Assembly: GCA_016704535.1 (NCBI GenBank) | Contig: JADIZZ010000023.1 | Coordinates: 62,001-126,000, forward strand | DNA: 64,000 nt | Reading direction: 5' to 3' | DNA from: Betaproteobacteria bacterium | GTDB taxonomy: Bacteria > Pseudomonadota > Gammaproteobacteria > Burkholderiales > Burkholderiaceae_C | Shown here: piece by piece, positions 28,210 to 37,000 of the stretch | Layout: each line of letters opens with the position of its first letter | Position numbering within the stretch: position 1 is the stretch's first letter | The notes under the pieces: generated by a model | Databases searched by the model: none | The model's input: only the letters and a program-made list of their open reading frames with translations | What the model was told of the DNA's origin: nothing | Position numbers and translations under genes: made by a program

Positions 28210-28902
28210 TCAGGCCACGGCCACTTTCAACGTGCCCAGCCCGGCGATGGCGCCTTCCATCACGTCGCCGCGCGCCACGGCGCCGACACCGGCAGGCGTG
28301 CCCGTGAAGATCAGGTCGCCGGGCTGCAGGGTCCACGCGGCGCTGAGCTGTTCGATGGTCTCGTTGACGCTCCAGATCAGGTCGCGCAGGTCGCCGTGCT
28401 GCCTCACCTGGCCGTTCACGGCCAGAGTGATGGCGCCCTGCAGAAGTTCGCCGGTCTGCGCCAAGGGGACCAGCGTGCCGATGGGCGCACTCTGCTCGAA
28501 GGCCTTGCCGATGCACCACGGGCGGCCCTGCTTCTTCATTTCGTTTTGCAGGTCGCGGCGAGTCATGTCCAGGCCCACGGCATAACCCCAGATGTGGCCG
28601 GTGGCGTTGGCAGCGGCAATGTGGCGACCGCCCTTGCCGATGGCCACCACGAGCTCGATCTCGTGGTGCAGGTTGGCAGTGAGCGTGGGGTAGGCAATGG
28701 TGCCGGTCGTGCCCTCGGGCAAGGCGACGATGGCATCGGCCGGCTTCATGAAGAAGAAGGGCGGCTCGCGGCCGGTGAAGCCCATCTCGACGGCGTGATC
28801 GGCGTAGTTGCGACCGACGCAGTAGATGCGGTGGACGGGGAACTCGCCACCGCCTGCGACGGGCACGGTGACAGGAGCGGCGGGGGGGATGACGTAGCTC
28901 AT
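28210..28902 (-). CDS. Fumarylacetoacetate hydrolase family protein
   Basis: A 230-residue FAH-fold enzyme. IYCVGRNYADHAVEMG near residue 27, PPFFFMKPADAIV near 47 and NLHHEIELVVAIG near 76 give the divalent-metal site of the group that includes acylpyruvases, oxaloacetate decarboxylases and 2-hydroxyhepta-2,4-diene-1,7-dioate isomerases. LQPGDLIFTGTPAGVG near the C-terminus is also typical. The substrate cannot be assigned. The start could be ATG 28902 or ATG 28920; neither has a good ribosome site. pgeF follows closely. Confidence 0.85.
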   Translation of the reverse strand: MSYVIPPAAPVTVPVAGGGEFPVHRIYCVGRNYADHAVEMGFTGREPPFFFMKPADAIVALPEGTTGTIAYPTLTANLHHEIELVVAIGKGGRHIAAANATGHIWGYAVGLDMTRRDLQNEMKKQGRPWCIGKAFEQSAPIGTLVPLAQTGELLQGAITLAVNGQVRQHGDLRDLIWSVNETIEQLSAAWTLQPGDLIFTGTPAGVGAVARGDVMEGAIAGLGTLKVAVA

Positions 28903-28977
28903 GGTCGTTGGCAGAGGCATGCGTTTGACGGGGTCTTCGATGATGCCACGCGACCCCGCCGCCCCGGGCCCGGCCGC

Positions 28978-28989
28978 TACACTGGAGGC
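28978..28989 (+). promoter_or_regulatory. Candidate leaderless promoter of the Nudix gene
   Basis: TACACT is followed by exactly 6 bases (GGAGGC) and the ATG. The GGAGG in the spacer is only one base from the ATG, too close to act as a Shine-Dalgarno, which supports a leaderless start. No -35 is evident. Confidence 0.45.
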
Positions 28990-29535
28990 ATGATCCTGTC
29001 GCGCCGCATCAAGCATTGCCGGGTCTGCGGCACCGAGGTCAGCTACCGCGTGCCGGTCGACGACAACCGCGAGCGCGCCGTCTGCACGGCCTGCTGCGAG
29101 ATCCATTACGAGAACCCGATCAATGTCGTCGGCACCGTACCGGTATGGGGCGAGCAGGTCCTGCTGTGCCGCCGCAACATCGAGCCGCGCTATGGCTTCT
29201 GGACGCTGCCTGCGGGCTTTCTGGAACTCGGCGAAAGCACCGCCGCCGGTGCCGAACGCGAGACGGCGGAAGAGGCCGGCGCACACATCGAGTTGCAGGA
29301 ACTTTTCACCGTACTGAACGTGGTGCGCGCCGGCCAGCTGCACCTCTTTTACCGCGCACGCATGCTCGACACCTCGCTGGCCCCGGGCCCCGAGACCATA
29401 GAGGCCCGCCTCTTCCGCGAGGACGAAGTGCCCTGGGACGAACTGGCTTTCCGCACCGTGCGTCTCACGCTCGAACACTTCTTCGCCGACCGCCGTCGCG
29501 GAGCCTTTGCGGTGCACGTCGGCGACATCGCCTGA
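28990..29535 (+). CDS. Nudix hydrolase with N-terminal zinc ribbon
   Basis: A 181-residue pyrophosphohydrolase. Cysteines 10, 13, 32 and 35 form a C-x2-C...C-x2-C zinc ribbon, as in NudC-like NADH pyrophosphatases. The Nudix box is complete at residues 76-98 (G76, E82, R90, E91, E94, E95, G97). Family members hydrolyse NAD(H), ADP-ribose or related nucleotides; the exact substrate is open. It is divergent from the FAH gene and probably leaderless. Confidence 0.88.
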   Translation: MILSRRIKHCRVCGTEVSYRVPVDDNRERAVCTACCEIHYENPINVVGTVPVWGEQVLLCRRNIEPRYGFWTLPAGFLELGESTAAGAERETAEEAGAHIELQELFTVLNVVRAGQLHLFYRARMLDTSLAPGPETIEARLFREDEVPWDELAFRTVRLTLEHFFADRRRGAFAVHVGDIA

Positions 29536-29571
29536 CCGACCAGGCGGCGCAAAACTTTCCGGCTTGGCTTC

Positions 29572-31548
29572 TTACCCGGTCATCTGGACCTGCGGGACCG
29601 TCGGAGCGCTGGCGCCGTCGACGCCCAGCGCCCAGAGGGCCTGCGCATCTTCTGCGTCGTGCACGCCACTGACAGTCAGCGTGAGCCCGAGGTCGTGCAC
29701 CAGCGTCACCAGCCCGCGCACGTACACACGCACGGCCTCGTCATGGGCCAGACCCTGCGCCTGGCCGCCGTCGAGCTTCACGTACTGCACGCCGGCGGCC
29801 TTGAGGTCGGGCAACTCGGCGGTAGCTCCCGCACCGAGGGCCACGCCCGCGCGCACGCCGAGGCGGCCCCACACCGACAGCGCCGCAGTCACTGGCGCGG
29901 CGCCGGCGCCGGTGCCGGCGCGCACGTCATCGATGAGTTCCAGCACCAACAGTCGGGCCGCCGCCGGCGCCCCCGCCAGACCGGCCGCGACATCCGACGT
30001 GAAACCCGGCGTCGCCAGCGACGACCGGCTGATCTGCACGGCTCGAGCGTGGGCGTCGCCGGCGATGCCTTCGAGAGCACGCTCGATCGCTACGAGATCG
30101 ATCTGCGGCAGCAGCCGACTGCGCCGCGCCGCGGCGCGCCAGCAGTCGGCCGGCTCGAAGGCGTCGCCGTGGCGCAGCTGCAGCCGCAGCGCGCAGTCCA
30201 GGTGCAGAAGCTGGCCCAGACGGTCGCACAAGGGTATCTCCGCGAGTTGCGTGCGCCCCTCGACCAGCGCTGCGCGAATGAGCTCGCGCCACGCGCGGGC
30301 CCCCAGCACTTCGCCCTGTGTCGACGCCTGCAGCACGACGCAACCGATGGCGGTATCGCCTTCGGCCTCGGCACGCGCCAGTGCGGCATCGGCTGCCGCC
30401 AACGCAGCACCGGCACCGGTATCGCGCAGGCCGTCGACACCGCCGACCGCCACCTCGGTGTGGCCGGCGCGCAGCGCCGGCGTTGCGGCCAGCGCCGTGC
30501 GCAGCGACTCGGCCGTTTCTGCGGCTACACCGGCCACCGGCAGGCAAAGGGCGAAGTCGGTGCCGTTCAGGCGCCCGGCCAGCGTCGCGGGTACGCGGTC
30601 GACATAGGTCAGCAACACATTGGCCACCGCCCCCAGCAGGCGGTCGGTGGACTCATGGCCCAGGCGCAGGTTGGTGGCCTCGAGGTCGAGCACACGCACG
30701 ATCAGCAACGCCAGCCCCTGGCCACCAGGTTCGTCCAGGCGCTGCTGCAGCTGGGCCAGGAAGTGGTGCCGCAAGGTCAGGCCGGTACCGGAATCGAGCT
30801 GCGTCTGGCGCTGCAGGTGCGCCACCTGCTCGGCTTGCGTAGCGTAGGCTTCGCGCCAGTGCGCAGCGGTGCCAGTGTCGACGCTGGGCGAACCGGCGGA
30901 AGTCCCTTCGAACCGGGCTGTTGCTGCAGTGGCCATGCGGCCCGACTTCGGCCTGCGCCCGACCCACGCCCAGGCGCCCGCCAGCAGCGACACCGCACCC
31001 AGCACGGCCGCGGCGAATCCCGTTCGTTTGAAACTGTCCCACAACGCATCCTGGGCCCAGGACGGGTCGGTCTCGAGTTCCAGCCTGCCGACGGCGGTGC
31101 CGCCCTCACCCAATACCAGCCTGGCGGGCGCCGCAGCCAGCGGCAACGCGCGCAGCAGCCAGCCCGGGGCTGCCGTGAGCGCCGCCTGCCGCTGCAGGTC
31201 GACCACCATCTCGCTGCGACCGATGGCTTGCAGCCGCAAGTTGCGCGTGTGACCTGCTGCAAACTGCGCCGCGGCCACGGCGCGCCAGGCCGATGGTTCC
31301 CGTCCTTGCTGCATCAAAGCCGCGGCCAGCACGGCAGCGGCATCTCGGTTTCGGGCTTCGAGTTGCCGCTGCAGCGTTTGCTGCGTGGCGCGCAGGTCGG
31401 CTGCAAGCGCGGCAGCCAGCAGCAGCCCGAACAGTGCAGCCACTGCGCCCACGGCGCGTGCCCCAGTGATCATGCGCAAGTCCCGGCTGGGTGTGGAGGC
31501 GGCGACTTCGACAAATCCCTGCCCTTCCTGACGCGGTGATGCCGGCAT
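29572..31548 (-). CDS. LapD-like degenerate GGDEF/EAL membrane receptor
   Basis: A 658-residue membrane protein with one helix at about 29-50, a periplasmic part (50-170) of LapD/MoxY-N type, a second helix near 175-192, then GGDEF-like and EAL-like domains. The GGDEF signature is replaced (NGTDF in LAGRLNGTDFALCLP) and the EAL signature reads CAL (HLDCALRLQL); DDFGTG and KIDRSF equivalents are also changed. So it should not make or break c-di-GMP and may instead bind it, as LapD does. No lapG-like protease gene is adjacent. The start could be ATG 31548 or ATG 31473. Confidence 0.75.
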   Translation of the reverse strand: MPASPRQEGQGFVEVAASTPSRDLRMITGARAVGAVAALFGLLLAAALAADLRATQQTLQRQLEARNRDAAAVLAAALMQQGREPSAWRAVAAAQFAAGHTRNLRLQAIGRSEMVVDLQRQAALTAAPGWLLRALPLAAAPARLVLGEGGTAVGRLELETDPSWAQDALWDSFKRTGFAAAVLGAVSLLAGAWAWVGRRPKSGRMATAATARFEGTSAGSPSVDTGTAAHWREAYATQAEQVAHLQRQTQLDSGTGLTLRHHFLAQLQQRLDEPGGQGLALLIVRVLDLEATNLRLGHESTDRLLGAVANVLLTYVDRVPATLAGRLNGTDFALCLPVAGVAAETAESLRTALAATPALRAGHTEVAVGGVDGLRDTGAGAALAAADAALARAEAEGDTAIGCVVLQASTQGEVLGARAWRELIRAALVEGRTQLAEIPLCDRLGQLLHLDCALRLQLRHGDAFEPADCWRAAARRSRLLPQIDLVAIERALEGIAGDAHARAVQISRSSLATPGFTSDVAAGLAGAPAAARLLVLELIDDVRAGTGAGAAPVTAALSVWGRLGVRAGVALGAGATAELPDLKAAGVQYVKLDGGQAQGLAHDEAVRVYVRGLVTLVHDLGLTLTVSGVHDAEDAQALWALGVDGASAPTVPQVQMTG

Positions 31549-31620
31549 CCTACGTCAGCATCCGGGGACCGACGCGGCGCGAGGCGTGCATGCCCGCCGC
31601 GGCGCCTCGACGAGCAGGCG

Positions 31621-31647
31621 AAAAAAAGGCCTGCGCAGACGCAGGCC
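31621..31647 (-). terminator. Rho-independent terminator of the desaturase gene
   Basis: On the minus strand a perfect 8-bp stem (GGCCTGCG/CGCAGGCC, loop of 4) is followed at once by seven T. It lies 23 bases past the desaturase stop codon. This is the clearest intrinsic terminator in the window. Confidence 0.9.
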
Positions 31648-31670
31648 CCGTAGACGGTGACCGCCGAAGC

Positions 31671-32894
31671 TCAGGCGTGGGCTGCTCGCAGCTTCATCGA
31701 GAAGTCCTGCAACGCAGCGATGCCGCTCTCTTCTGCCTTGCGGCACCAGGCTTGCAGGTCGGCGACCAATTGCTCCGCCGACACGCCCGTGCGTGTCCAC
31801 AGCAAGCGAAGTTCCTCGCGCATGGCCACCAGCTTGGCCAATTGCGGGCTTTCGCCCAAGGCCTGCTGCAGACCGGGCTTCACGCCCTGCGGGATCTTGT
31901 CGGCGTCGCGGTGCAGCCAAGCCTGTGCCAGCGACAGGTTCCGGAAGCGCGCGCTGTTGACGGCGCCCTGGGCCTTCACGCGCACCAGCTCGGCGGCCAC
32001 GGCCGCCTTCAGCGCGCTGGCATAGCGCGCCATCACTTCGTAGCGGTTGGCGATCACGGCCTCCAGCGTCTTGCCGTCGGCCACAGGGCGGGTGGTGCCC
32101 AGTTCCAGCTTCGGCGGCACCTTCTTCACATGCGCCAAGCCCAAGGCCTGCATGGCGCGGATGTACATCCAGCCCACGTCGAACTCGTAGGGCTTGACCG
32201 AGAACTTGGCCGAGGTCGGGTAAGTGTGGTGGTTGTTGTGCAACTCTTCGCCACCGATCAGGATGCCCCAGGGCGAGACGTTGGTCGATGCGTCGGGCGC
32301 CTCGAAGTTGCGATAGCCCCAGTAGTGGCCTATGCCGTTGATGATGCCAGTGGCCATGACCGGGATCCACGCCATCTGCACCGCCCAGACCGCCAGGCCG
32401 ATGGCGCCGAAGAGTGTCACGTTGAGGATCAACATCAGGCCCACGCCCTGCCACGAAAAGCGGGTGTACAGGTTGCGTTCGATCCAGTCGTCGGGCGTAC
32501 CCTTGCCGTACTTGGCCAGCGTTTCCGGGTTCTTGGCCTCGACGCGGTACAGCTCCACGCCCGTCAGCAGCAGCGCCTTCAGGCCTTTGATCTGCGGGCT
32601 GTGCGGGTCTTCCTCGGTCTCGCACTTGGCGTGGTGCTTGCGGTGCACGCCGACGAATTCCTTCGTCACCATGCCCGTGCCCAGCCAGAGCCAGAAGCGG
32701 AAGAAGTGCGACGGGATCGCATGCAAGTCCAGCGCGCGGTGTGCTTGCGCCCGGTGCAGGAAGATCGTCACCGCCGAGATGGTGATGTGCGTCGTCACCA
32801 GCGTGTACAGCAGCACCTGCCACCAGCTCGCCGACAGCAGGCCGTGAGAGAACAACTCCACGACCGCATCGTGCACAAGCCACACTTGGTCCAT
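31671..32894 (-). CDS. Acyl-CoA/lipid fatty acid desaturase
   Basis: A 407-residue integral membrane di-iron desaturase of the stearoyl-CoA delta-9 type. The three histidine boxes are HRAQAH (47-52), HRKHH (84-88) and HNNHH (219-223). Membrane helices flank them (about 25-48, 66-80, 150-185). The C-terminal ~150 residues form a soluble, helical extension common in betaproteobacterial members. ATG 32894 is preferred: AGGAAG lies 5 bases upstream, too close to the in-frame TTG one codon earlier. TACAAT at 32929-32934 may be the -10. A strong terminator ends the gene, so it is monocistronic. It should adjust membrane fluidity. Confidence 0.92.
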   Translation of the reverse strand: MDQVWLVHDAVVELFSHGLLSASWWQVLLYTLVTTHITISAVTIFLHRAQAHRALDLHAIPSHFFRFWLWLGTGMVTKEFVGVHRKHHAKCETEEDPHSPQIKGLKALLLTGVELYRVEAKNPETLAKYGKGTPDDWIERNLYTRFSWQGVGLMLILNVTLFGAIGLAVWAVQMAWIPVMATGIINGIGHYWGYRNFEAPDASTNVSPWGILIGGEELHNNHHTYPTSAKFSVKPYEFDVGWMYIRAMQALGLAHVKKVPPKLELGTTRPVADGKTLEAVIANRYEVMARYASALKAAVAAELVRVKAQGAVNSARFRNLSLAQAWLHRDADKIPQGVKPGLQQALGESPQLAKLVAMREELRLLWTRTGVSAEQLVADLQAWCRKAEESGIAALQDFSMKLRAAHA

Positions 32895-33049
32895 CAACTC
32901 TTCCTTGAATGAGAAAACTTAACTGACCATTGTAGAGGTTCGACTGATACGAGAGTTGCGGCGAATGCGTAGGCAGAGCCACCCAGTTCCGGGGCCTTTG
33001 AAACTGCCGCGATGCAGATCAAGGCCGATGCCAGCCGAAGCCGACGTGA

Positions 33050-34309
33050 TCAACGCTTTTGCCAGACGGCGGCAAAAAACCCGTCGGTCTGGTGCCGGTG
33101 GGGCCAGAGCCGCAGGTAAGGCCCCGCCACCAGCGGGGCCGCGTCGGCCACGCGCGCGTCCTCCAACCCCACCTGGGCCGCCAACGGCTCGAAGTCGGCG
33201 GCGTGCGCCGCCGTGAAGGCGTCGGCGACCTCCTCGTTCTCGGCCGCCAGCAGGCTGCAGGTGGCGTAGACGAGTCGCCCGCCGGGCTTCAGCAGCCGCG
33301 CCGCACTGGCCAGGATGGCCGTCTGCTTGGCTTGCAGCTCGGCCACCGCCTTGGGGCTCTGGCGCCACTTCAGGTCGGGGTTGCGGCGCAGCGTGCCCAG
33401 GCCGGAACAGGGTGCGTCGACCAGTACGCGGTGGATCTTGCCGGCCAGGCGCTTGATGCGCTCGTCACGTTCGTGGGCGATCTGCGCCGGGTGCACGTTG
33501 GACAGGCCACTGCGCGCCAGCCTCGGCTTCAGCGCGTCGAGGCGGTGACCCGAGACGTCGAAGGCGTACAGCCTGCCGGTGTTGCGCATCGCCGCGCCCA
33601 GAGCCAGCGTCTTGCCGCCGGCGCCGGCGCAGAAGTCGACCACCATCTCGCCGCGCTTGGGGTCGGTCAGCAGCGCCAGCAGCTGGCTGCCTTCGTCCTG
33701 CACCTCCACCAGGCCCTGGGTGAAGACGTCCAGCTTGTGCAGCGCCGGCTTGCCCTGGACCCGCAGGCCCCAGGGCGAAAACGGCGTCGGCGCGACGGTG
33801 AAGCCGGCCTCGGTGAGCGTGCGCTGGACGTCCTCGCGCTTGGCCTTGAGGATGTTGACACGCAGGTCCAGCGGCGCGGCCTCGGACATCGCCTGCACCA
33901 GCGGCCAGAACTCGTCGCCCAGCGTGTCCTTCAGCGGCGTGGCCAGCCAGTCGGGCAGGTTGTGGCGCAGCTTCTCGGGCAGCGTGGCGCGGTCGATCTT
34001 CGCGATCTGGGCCAACCAGGCCTGCTCCTGCGGCGTGGCGGCGCGGCGCAGGAAGTCCTCGCTGCCCTGCCAGGCCAGGATGGCCAGGCGGCGCTCCAGC
34101 GGCCCGTTGCCGCTTTGCGCCATGTGCTGGAACAGCAGGCGCTGGCGCAGCACCGTGTAGGTGGTTTCGGCCAGCGCGTGGCGTTCACGTGTACCCAGGT
34201 CACGGTGCTGGCGGAAGAAGGCCGAGACCACGGCATCGGCCGGCTGGTCGAGCTTGAGCACCGCGCGCAGCAGTTCGGTCGTGAGGTCGAGCAGGGCGTT
34301 GGGGTGCAT
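33050..34309 (-). CDS. rsmB: 16S rRNA (cytosine-5) methyltransferase, RsmB-type
   Basis: A 419-residue RsmB/NOP2/Sun enzyme. An N-terminal NusB-like helical domain (1-140) precedes the SAM domain: VVDFCAGAGGKTLALG, then the two cysteines of the mechanism in DAPCSGLGTLRRNPD and YATCSLLAAENEEV. The family methylates C967 of 16S rRNA. The start codon lies 5 bases after the purN stop, so purN-rsmB are one unit; such pairing is common in Burkholderiales by my recollection. Confidence 0.9.
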   Translation of the reverse strand: MHPNALLDLTTELLRAVLKLDQPADAVVSAFFRQHRDLGTRERHALAETTYTVLRQRLLFQHMAQSGNGPLERRLAILAWQGSEDFLRRAATPQEQAWLAQIAKIDRATLPEKLRHNLPDWLATPLKDTLGDEFWPLVQAMSEAAPLDLRVNILKAKREDVQRTLTEAGFTVAPTPFSPWGLRVQGKPALHKLDVFTQGLVEVQDEGSQLLALLTDPKRGEMVVDFCAGAGGKTLALGAAMRNTGRLYAFDVSGHRLDALKPRLARSGLSNVHPAQIAHERDERIKRLAGKIHRVLVDAPCSGLGTLRRNPDLKWRQSPKAVAELQAKQTAILASAARLLKPGGRLVYATCSLLAAENEEVADAFTAAHAADFEPLAAQVGLEDARVADAAPLVAGPYLRLWPHRHQTDGFFAAVWQKR

Positions 34310-34314
34310 GGGAT

Positions 34315-34941
34315 CTACAGGAGTACCTGGGACGCGCCGTCGGTCTGCGTGACGATGCCGTCGGCCACCTTCAGCTTGTCTTCGACGAACCAGTGCACGG
34401 CCTGCGGGTAGATGACGTGCTCGGTCGCCAGCACGCGGGCGGCCAGGCTGTGTTCGTCGTCGCCGGGCCGCACCGGCACCACGCTCTGCATCACGATGGG
34501 GCCGTGGTCGAGTTCGGGCGTCACGAAGTGCACCGTGGCGCCCACGGCCTTGCAGCCGGCTTCGAGCGCGCGTCGGTGCGTGTGCAGACCTGGGAAGGCC
34601 GGCAGCAGCGAGGGGTGGATGTTGAGAAGGCGACTGGCGAACCGTTGCACGAAACGCGTTCCCAGCACGCGCATGAAGCCGGCCAGCACGACGAGGTCGG
34701 GCCGGTGGGTCTCGATGACTTCGGCCAACGCGTCGTCGAAGGCTTCGCGCGAGGCATGTGTCTTGTGGTCGACCACCGCGGTGGCGATGCCCTGCGCCGC
34801 GGCCCAGGCCAGGCCGCCCGCCTGCGGGCGGTTGGCAATGACGGCCACCACCTGCGCCGGCCAGCCCTGCTCGGCGCAACGTTGCACGATGGCTTCCATG
34901 TTGGAGCCGCGGCCGGAGATGAGGATGACGATGCGTTTCAT
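34315..34941 (-). CDS. purN: Phosphoribosylglycinamide formyltransferase
   Basis: A 208-residue GAR transformylase that uses 10-formyl-tetrahydrofolate in the third step of purine synthesis. ISGRGSNMEAI at 8-18 binds phosphate. The catalytic Asn/His/Asp set lies in LLNIHPSLLPAFPGLHTH and in VTPELDHGPIV. Size is standard. It precedes rsmB by 5 bases and is divergent from trpS, with a 111-base gap between the two starts. Confidence 0.95.
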   Translation of the reverse strand: MKRIVILISGRGSNMEAIVQRCAEQGWPAQVVAVIANRPQAGGLAWAAAQGIATAVVDHKTHASREAFDDALAEVIETHRPDLVVLAGFMRVLGTRFVQRFASRLLNIHPSLLPAFPGLHTHRRALEAGCKAVGATVHFVTPELDHGPIVMQSVVPVRPGDDEHSLAARVLATEHVIYPQAVHWFVEDKLKVADGIVTQTDGASQVLL

Positions 34942-35052
34942 GGCGGGCCCGCAGTGTAGGTCCCGGGCGAACGCCAGCGGCCTGAGTCGGTTGCTGGCTG
35001 GTTGATCCTTCCTGAGACAATCCGCCGCGTCTTCTCCCCCCTGCTCCTCACC

Positions 35053-36261
35053 ATGCGATCTCGTGTTCTCTCCGGCATGCGCCCCACCGGCGCCATGCAC
35101 CTTGGCCACTTCCACGGTGCGCTCAAGAACTGGGTGCACCTTCAGCACGAGCACGAATGCTTCTTCTTCGTCGCCGACTGGCACGCGCTGACCACGCACT
35201 ACGAAGAACGCGGCGTGATGGAGCGTTATGTCTACGACATGGTGATCGACTGGATCGCTGCTGGGCTCGATCCCGAGAAGTGCACGATCTTCATCCAGAG
35301 CCACATCCCCGAGCACGCCGAACTCTTCACGCTGCTGGCCATGGGCACGCCGCTGGGCTGGCTCGAACGTGTGCCGACCTACAAGGACCAGATCGACAAG
35401 CTCAAGGATCGCGACCTCGCGACCTACGGCTTCCTGGGCTACCCGCTGCTGCAGGCCGCCGACATCCTGATCTACAAGGCCAACTTCGTGCCCGTGGGTG
35501 AAGACCAGAGCAGCCACGTCGAGCTGACGCGCGAAGTCGCGCGCCGCTTCAACAACCTCTACGGCCGCCAGGCGGACGCCGAAGTGCGCATCGCCGCGGC
35601 GCTGGCCAAGCTGCCCAAGGACGACGCGCGCTACTACGGCAAGCAGCGCAAGGCCTACGGCGAGACCGGCAGCGACGACGCGCTGGCCAAGGGCGAAGGC
35701 CTGGTGCGCAAGGCGTCCGCCGCCATCGAAGGCTGGACGGCCGACGACACCGAACTGCTGCTGGGCTTTCTCAAGGGCGCCGGCCAGACCATCCTGACCG
35801 AGCCCCGCGCGTTGCACACCGAAGTGCTGCGCCTGCCTGGCACTGACGGCACGAAGATGAGCAAGAGCTACGGCAACGCCGTGCTGATGCGCGACGAGCC
35901 TGCCGAGGTCACGAAGAAGATCCGCGGCATGGCGACCGACCCCGCGCGCGGCCGCCGCACCGACCCCGGCGACCCCGAGAAATGCCCGGTGTGGCAGTTC
36001 CACAAGGTCTACAGCGACGAGGCCACGCAGGAATGGGTAGTGAAGGGGTGCAAGAGCGCCGGCATCGGCTGCCTGGACTGCAAGCAGCCGGTGATCGACG
36101 CCATCGTGGCCGAGCAGACGCCCTGGCGCGAGCGCGCCGAGAACTACCTGGCCAACCCCAAGCGGGTGCACTGGATCGTCGAGATGGGCACCGAGCGCGC
36201 GCGCACGGTAGCCAAGCAGACGATGAAGGAAGTCCGCAGCGCCATGGGCTTGAACTACTGA
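35053..36261 (+). CDS. trpS: Tryptophanyl-tRNA synthetase
   Basis: A 402-residue class I tRNA synthetase. The HIGH-type motif is MHLGH at 15-19 after PTGA, and KMSKS is at 268-272. It carries an insertion of roughly 65 residues (about 172-245) compared with the ~335-residue E. coli type; TrpS enzymes of about 400 residues occur in many betaproteobacteria. The upstream region has weak -35/-10 candidates (TTGCTG, GACAAT) with 19-base spacing. An esterase gene follows 16 bases later on the same strand. Confidence 0.95.
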   Translation: MRSRVLSGMRPTGAMHLGHFHGALKNWVHLQHEHECFFFVADWHALTTHYEERGVMERYVYDMVIDWIAAGLDPEKCTIFIQSHIPEHAELFTLLAMGTPLGWLERVPTYKDQIDKLKDRDLATYGFLGYPLLQAADILIYKANFVPVGEDQSSHVELTREVARRFNNLYGRQADAEVRIAAALAKLPKDDARYYGKQRKAYGETGSDDALAKGEGLVRKASAAIEGWTADDTELLLGFLKGAGQTILTEPRALHTEVLRLPGTDGTKMSKSYGNAVLMRDEPAEVTKKIRGMATDPARGRRTDPGDPEKCPVWQFHKVYSDEATQEWVVKGCKSAGIGCLDCKQPVIDAIVAEQTPWRERAENYLANPKRVHWIVEMGTERARTVAKQTMKEVRSAMGLNY

Positions 36262-36277
36262 ACGCGACGCCAGACCC

Positions 36278-36949
36278 ATGACCCCGCTGCAGACCATCGA
36301 AGTCCACCCCGGCACCGAGCCGCGCGCCACCATCGTCATCCTGCACGGGCTGGGGGCCGACGGCACCGACTTCCTTTCCTTCGTCGACGAAATGCACCTG
36401 CAGACCGTCGGCCCCGTGCGCTGGGTCTTCCCGCGGGCGCCCGAGCGGCCGGTGACGATCAATGGCGGCCACCGCATGCGCGCCTGGTACGACATCCTCG
36501 GCGCCGACCTCGCCAAGCGCGAGGACGAAGCCGGCCTGCGCGAGAGCTTCGCGCAGGTGCACGCGCTGCTCGACCGCGAGCTCGCGCGAGGCGTGCCGGC
36601 GCACCGCATCGTGCTCGGCGGCTTCTCTCAGGGCTGTGCCGTCACGCTGGGTGCCGGGCTGCGCTACGGGCAGCGGCTGGCGGGGCTGGTCGGCATGTCG
36701 GGCTACCTGCCCCTGGCCGAGACCACGGCCACCGAGCGCCGCGACGCCAACGCGCTGACGCCGATCTTCCTGGCCCACGGCCGCCAGGACGGCGTGGTGC
36801 CGCTGGCGCGCGGCACGGCCGGTCGCGACCTGTTGCAAGCCCAGGGTCAGCCACTGGAATGGCACGACTATCCGATGCAGCACGCGGTGTGCCTGGAAGA
36901 GATCCAAACCCTGCAGCAATGGCTGCTGCGTGTGCTCGAGCAGCCCTGA
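36278..36949 (+). CDS. Carboxylesterase/phospholipase (alpha/beta hydrolase)
   Basis: A 223-residue cytosolic esterase of the acyl-protein-thioesterase-like family (PF02230). The nucleophile is Ser117 in GGFSQG, with Asp171 (HGRQDGVVP) and His202 (YPMQHAVC) completing the triad. The oxyanion loop HGLGADGTDF is at 23-32. No signal peptide. It follows trpS by 16 bases and may be cotranscribed. Natural substrate unknown; small esters are hydrolysed by relatives. Confidence 0.88.
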   Translation: MTPLQTIEVHPGTEPRATIVILHGLGADGTDFLSFVDEMHLQTVGPVRWVFPRAPERPVTINGGHRMRAWYDILGADLAKREDEAGLRESFAQVHALLDRELARGVPAHRIVLGGFSQGCAVTLGAGLRYGQRLAGLVGMSGYLPLAETTATERRDANALTPIFLAHGRQDGVVPLARGTAGRDLLQAQGQPLEWHDYPMQHAVCLEEIQTLQQWLLRVLEQP

Positions 36950-37000
36950 CAACCTTCGGACATACTCCGGCGCCTCACGTCTTCGACCGGACTCCGCCGC

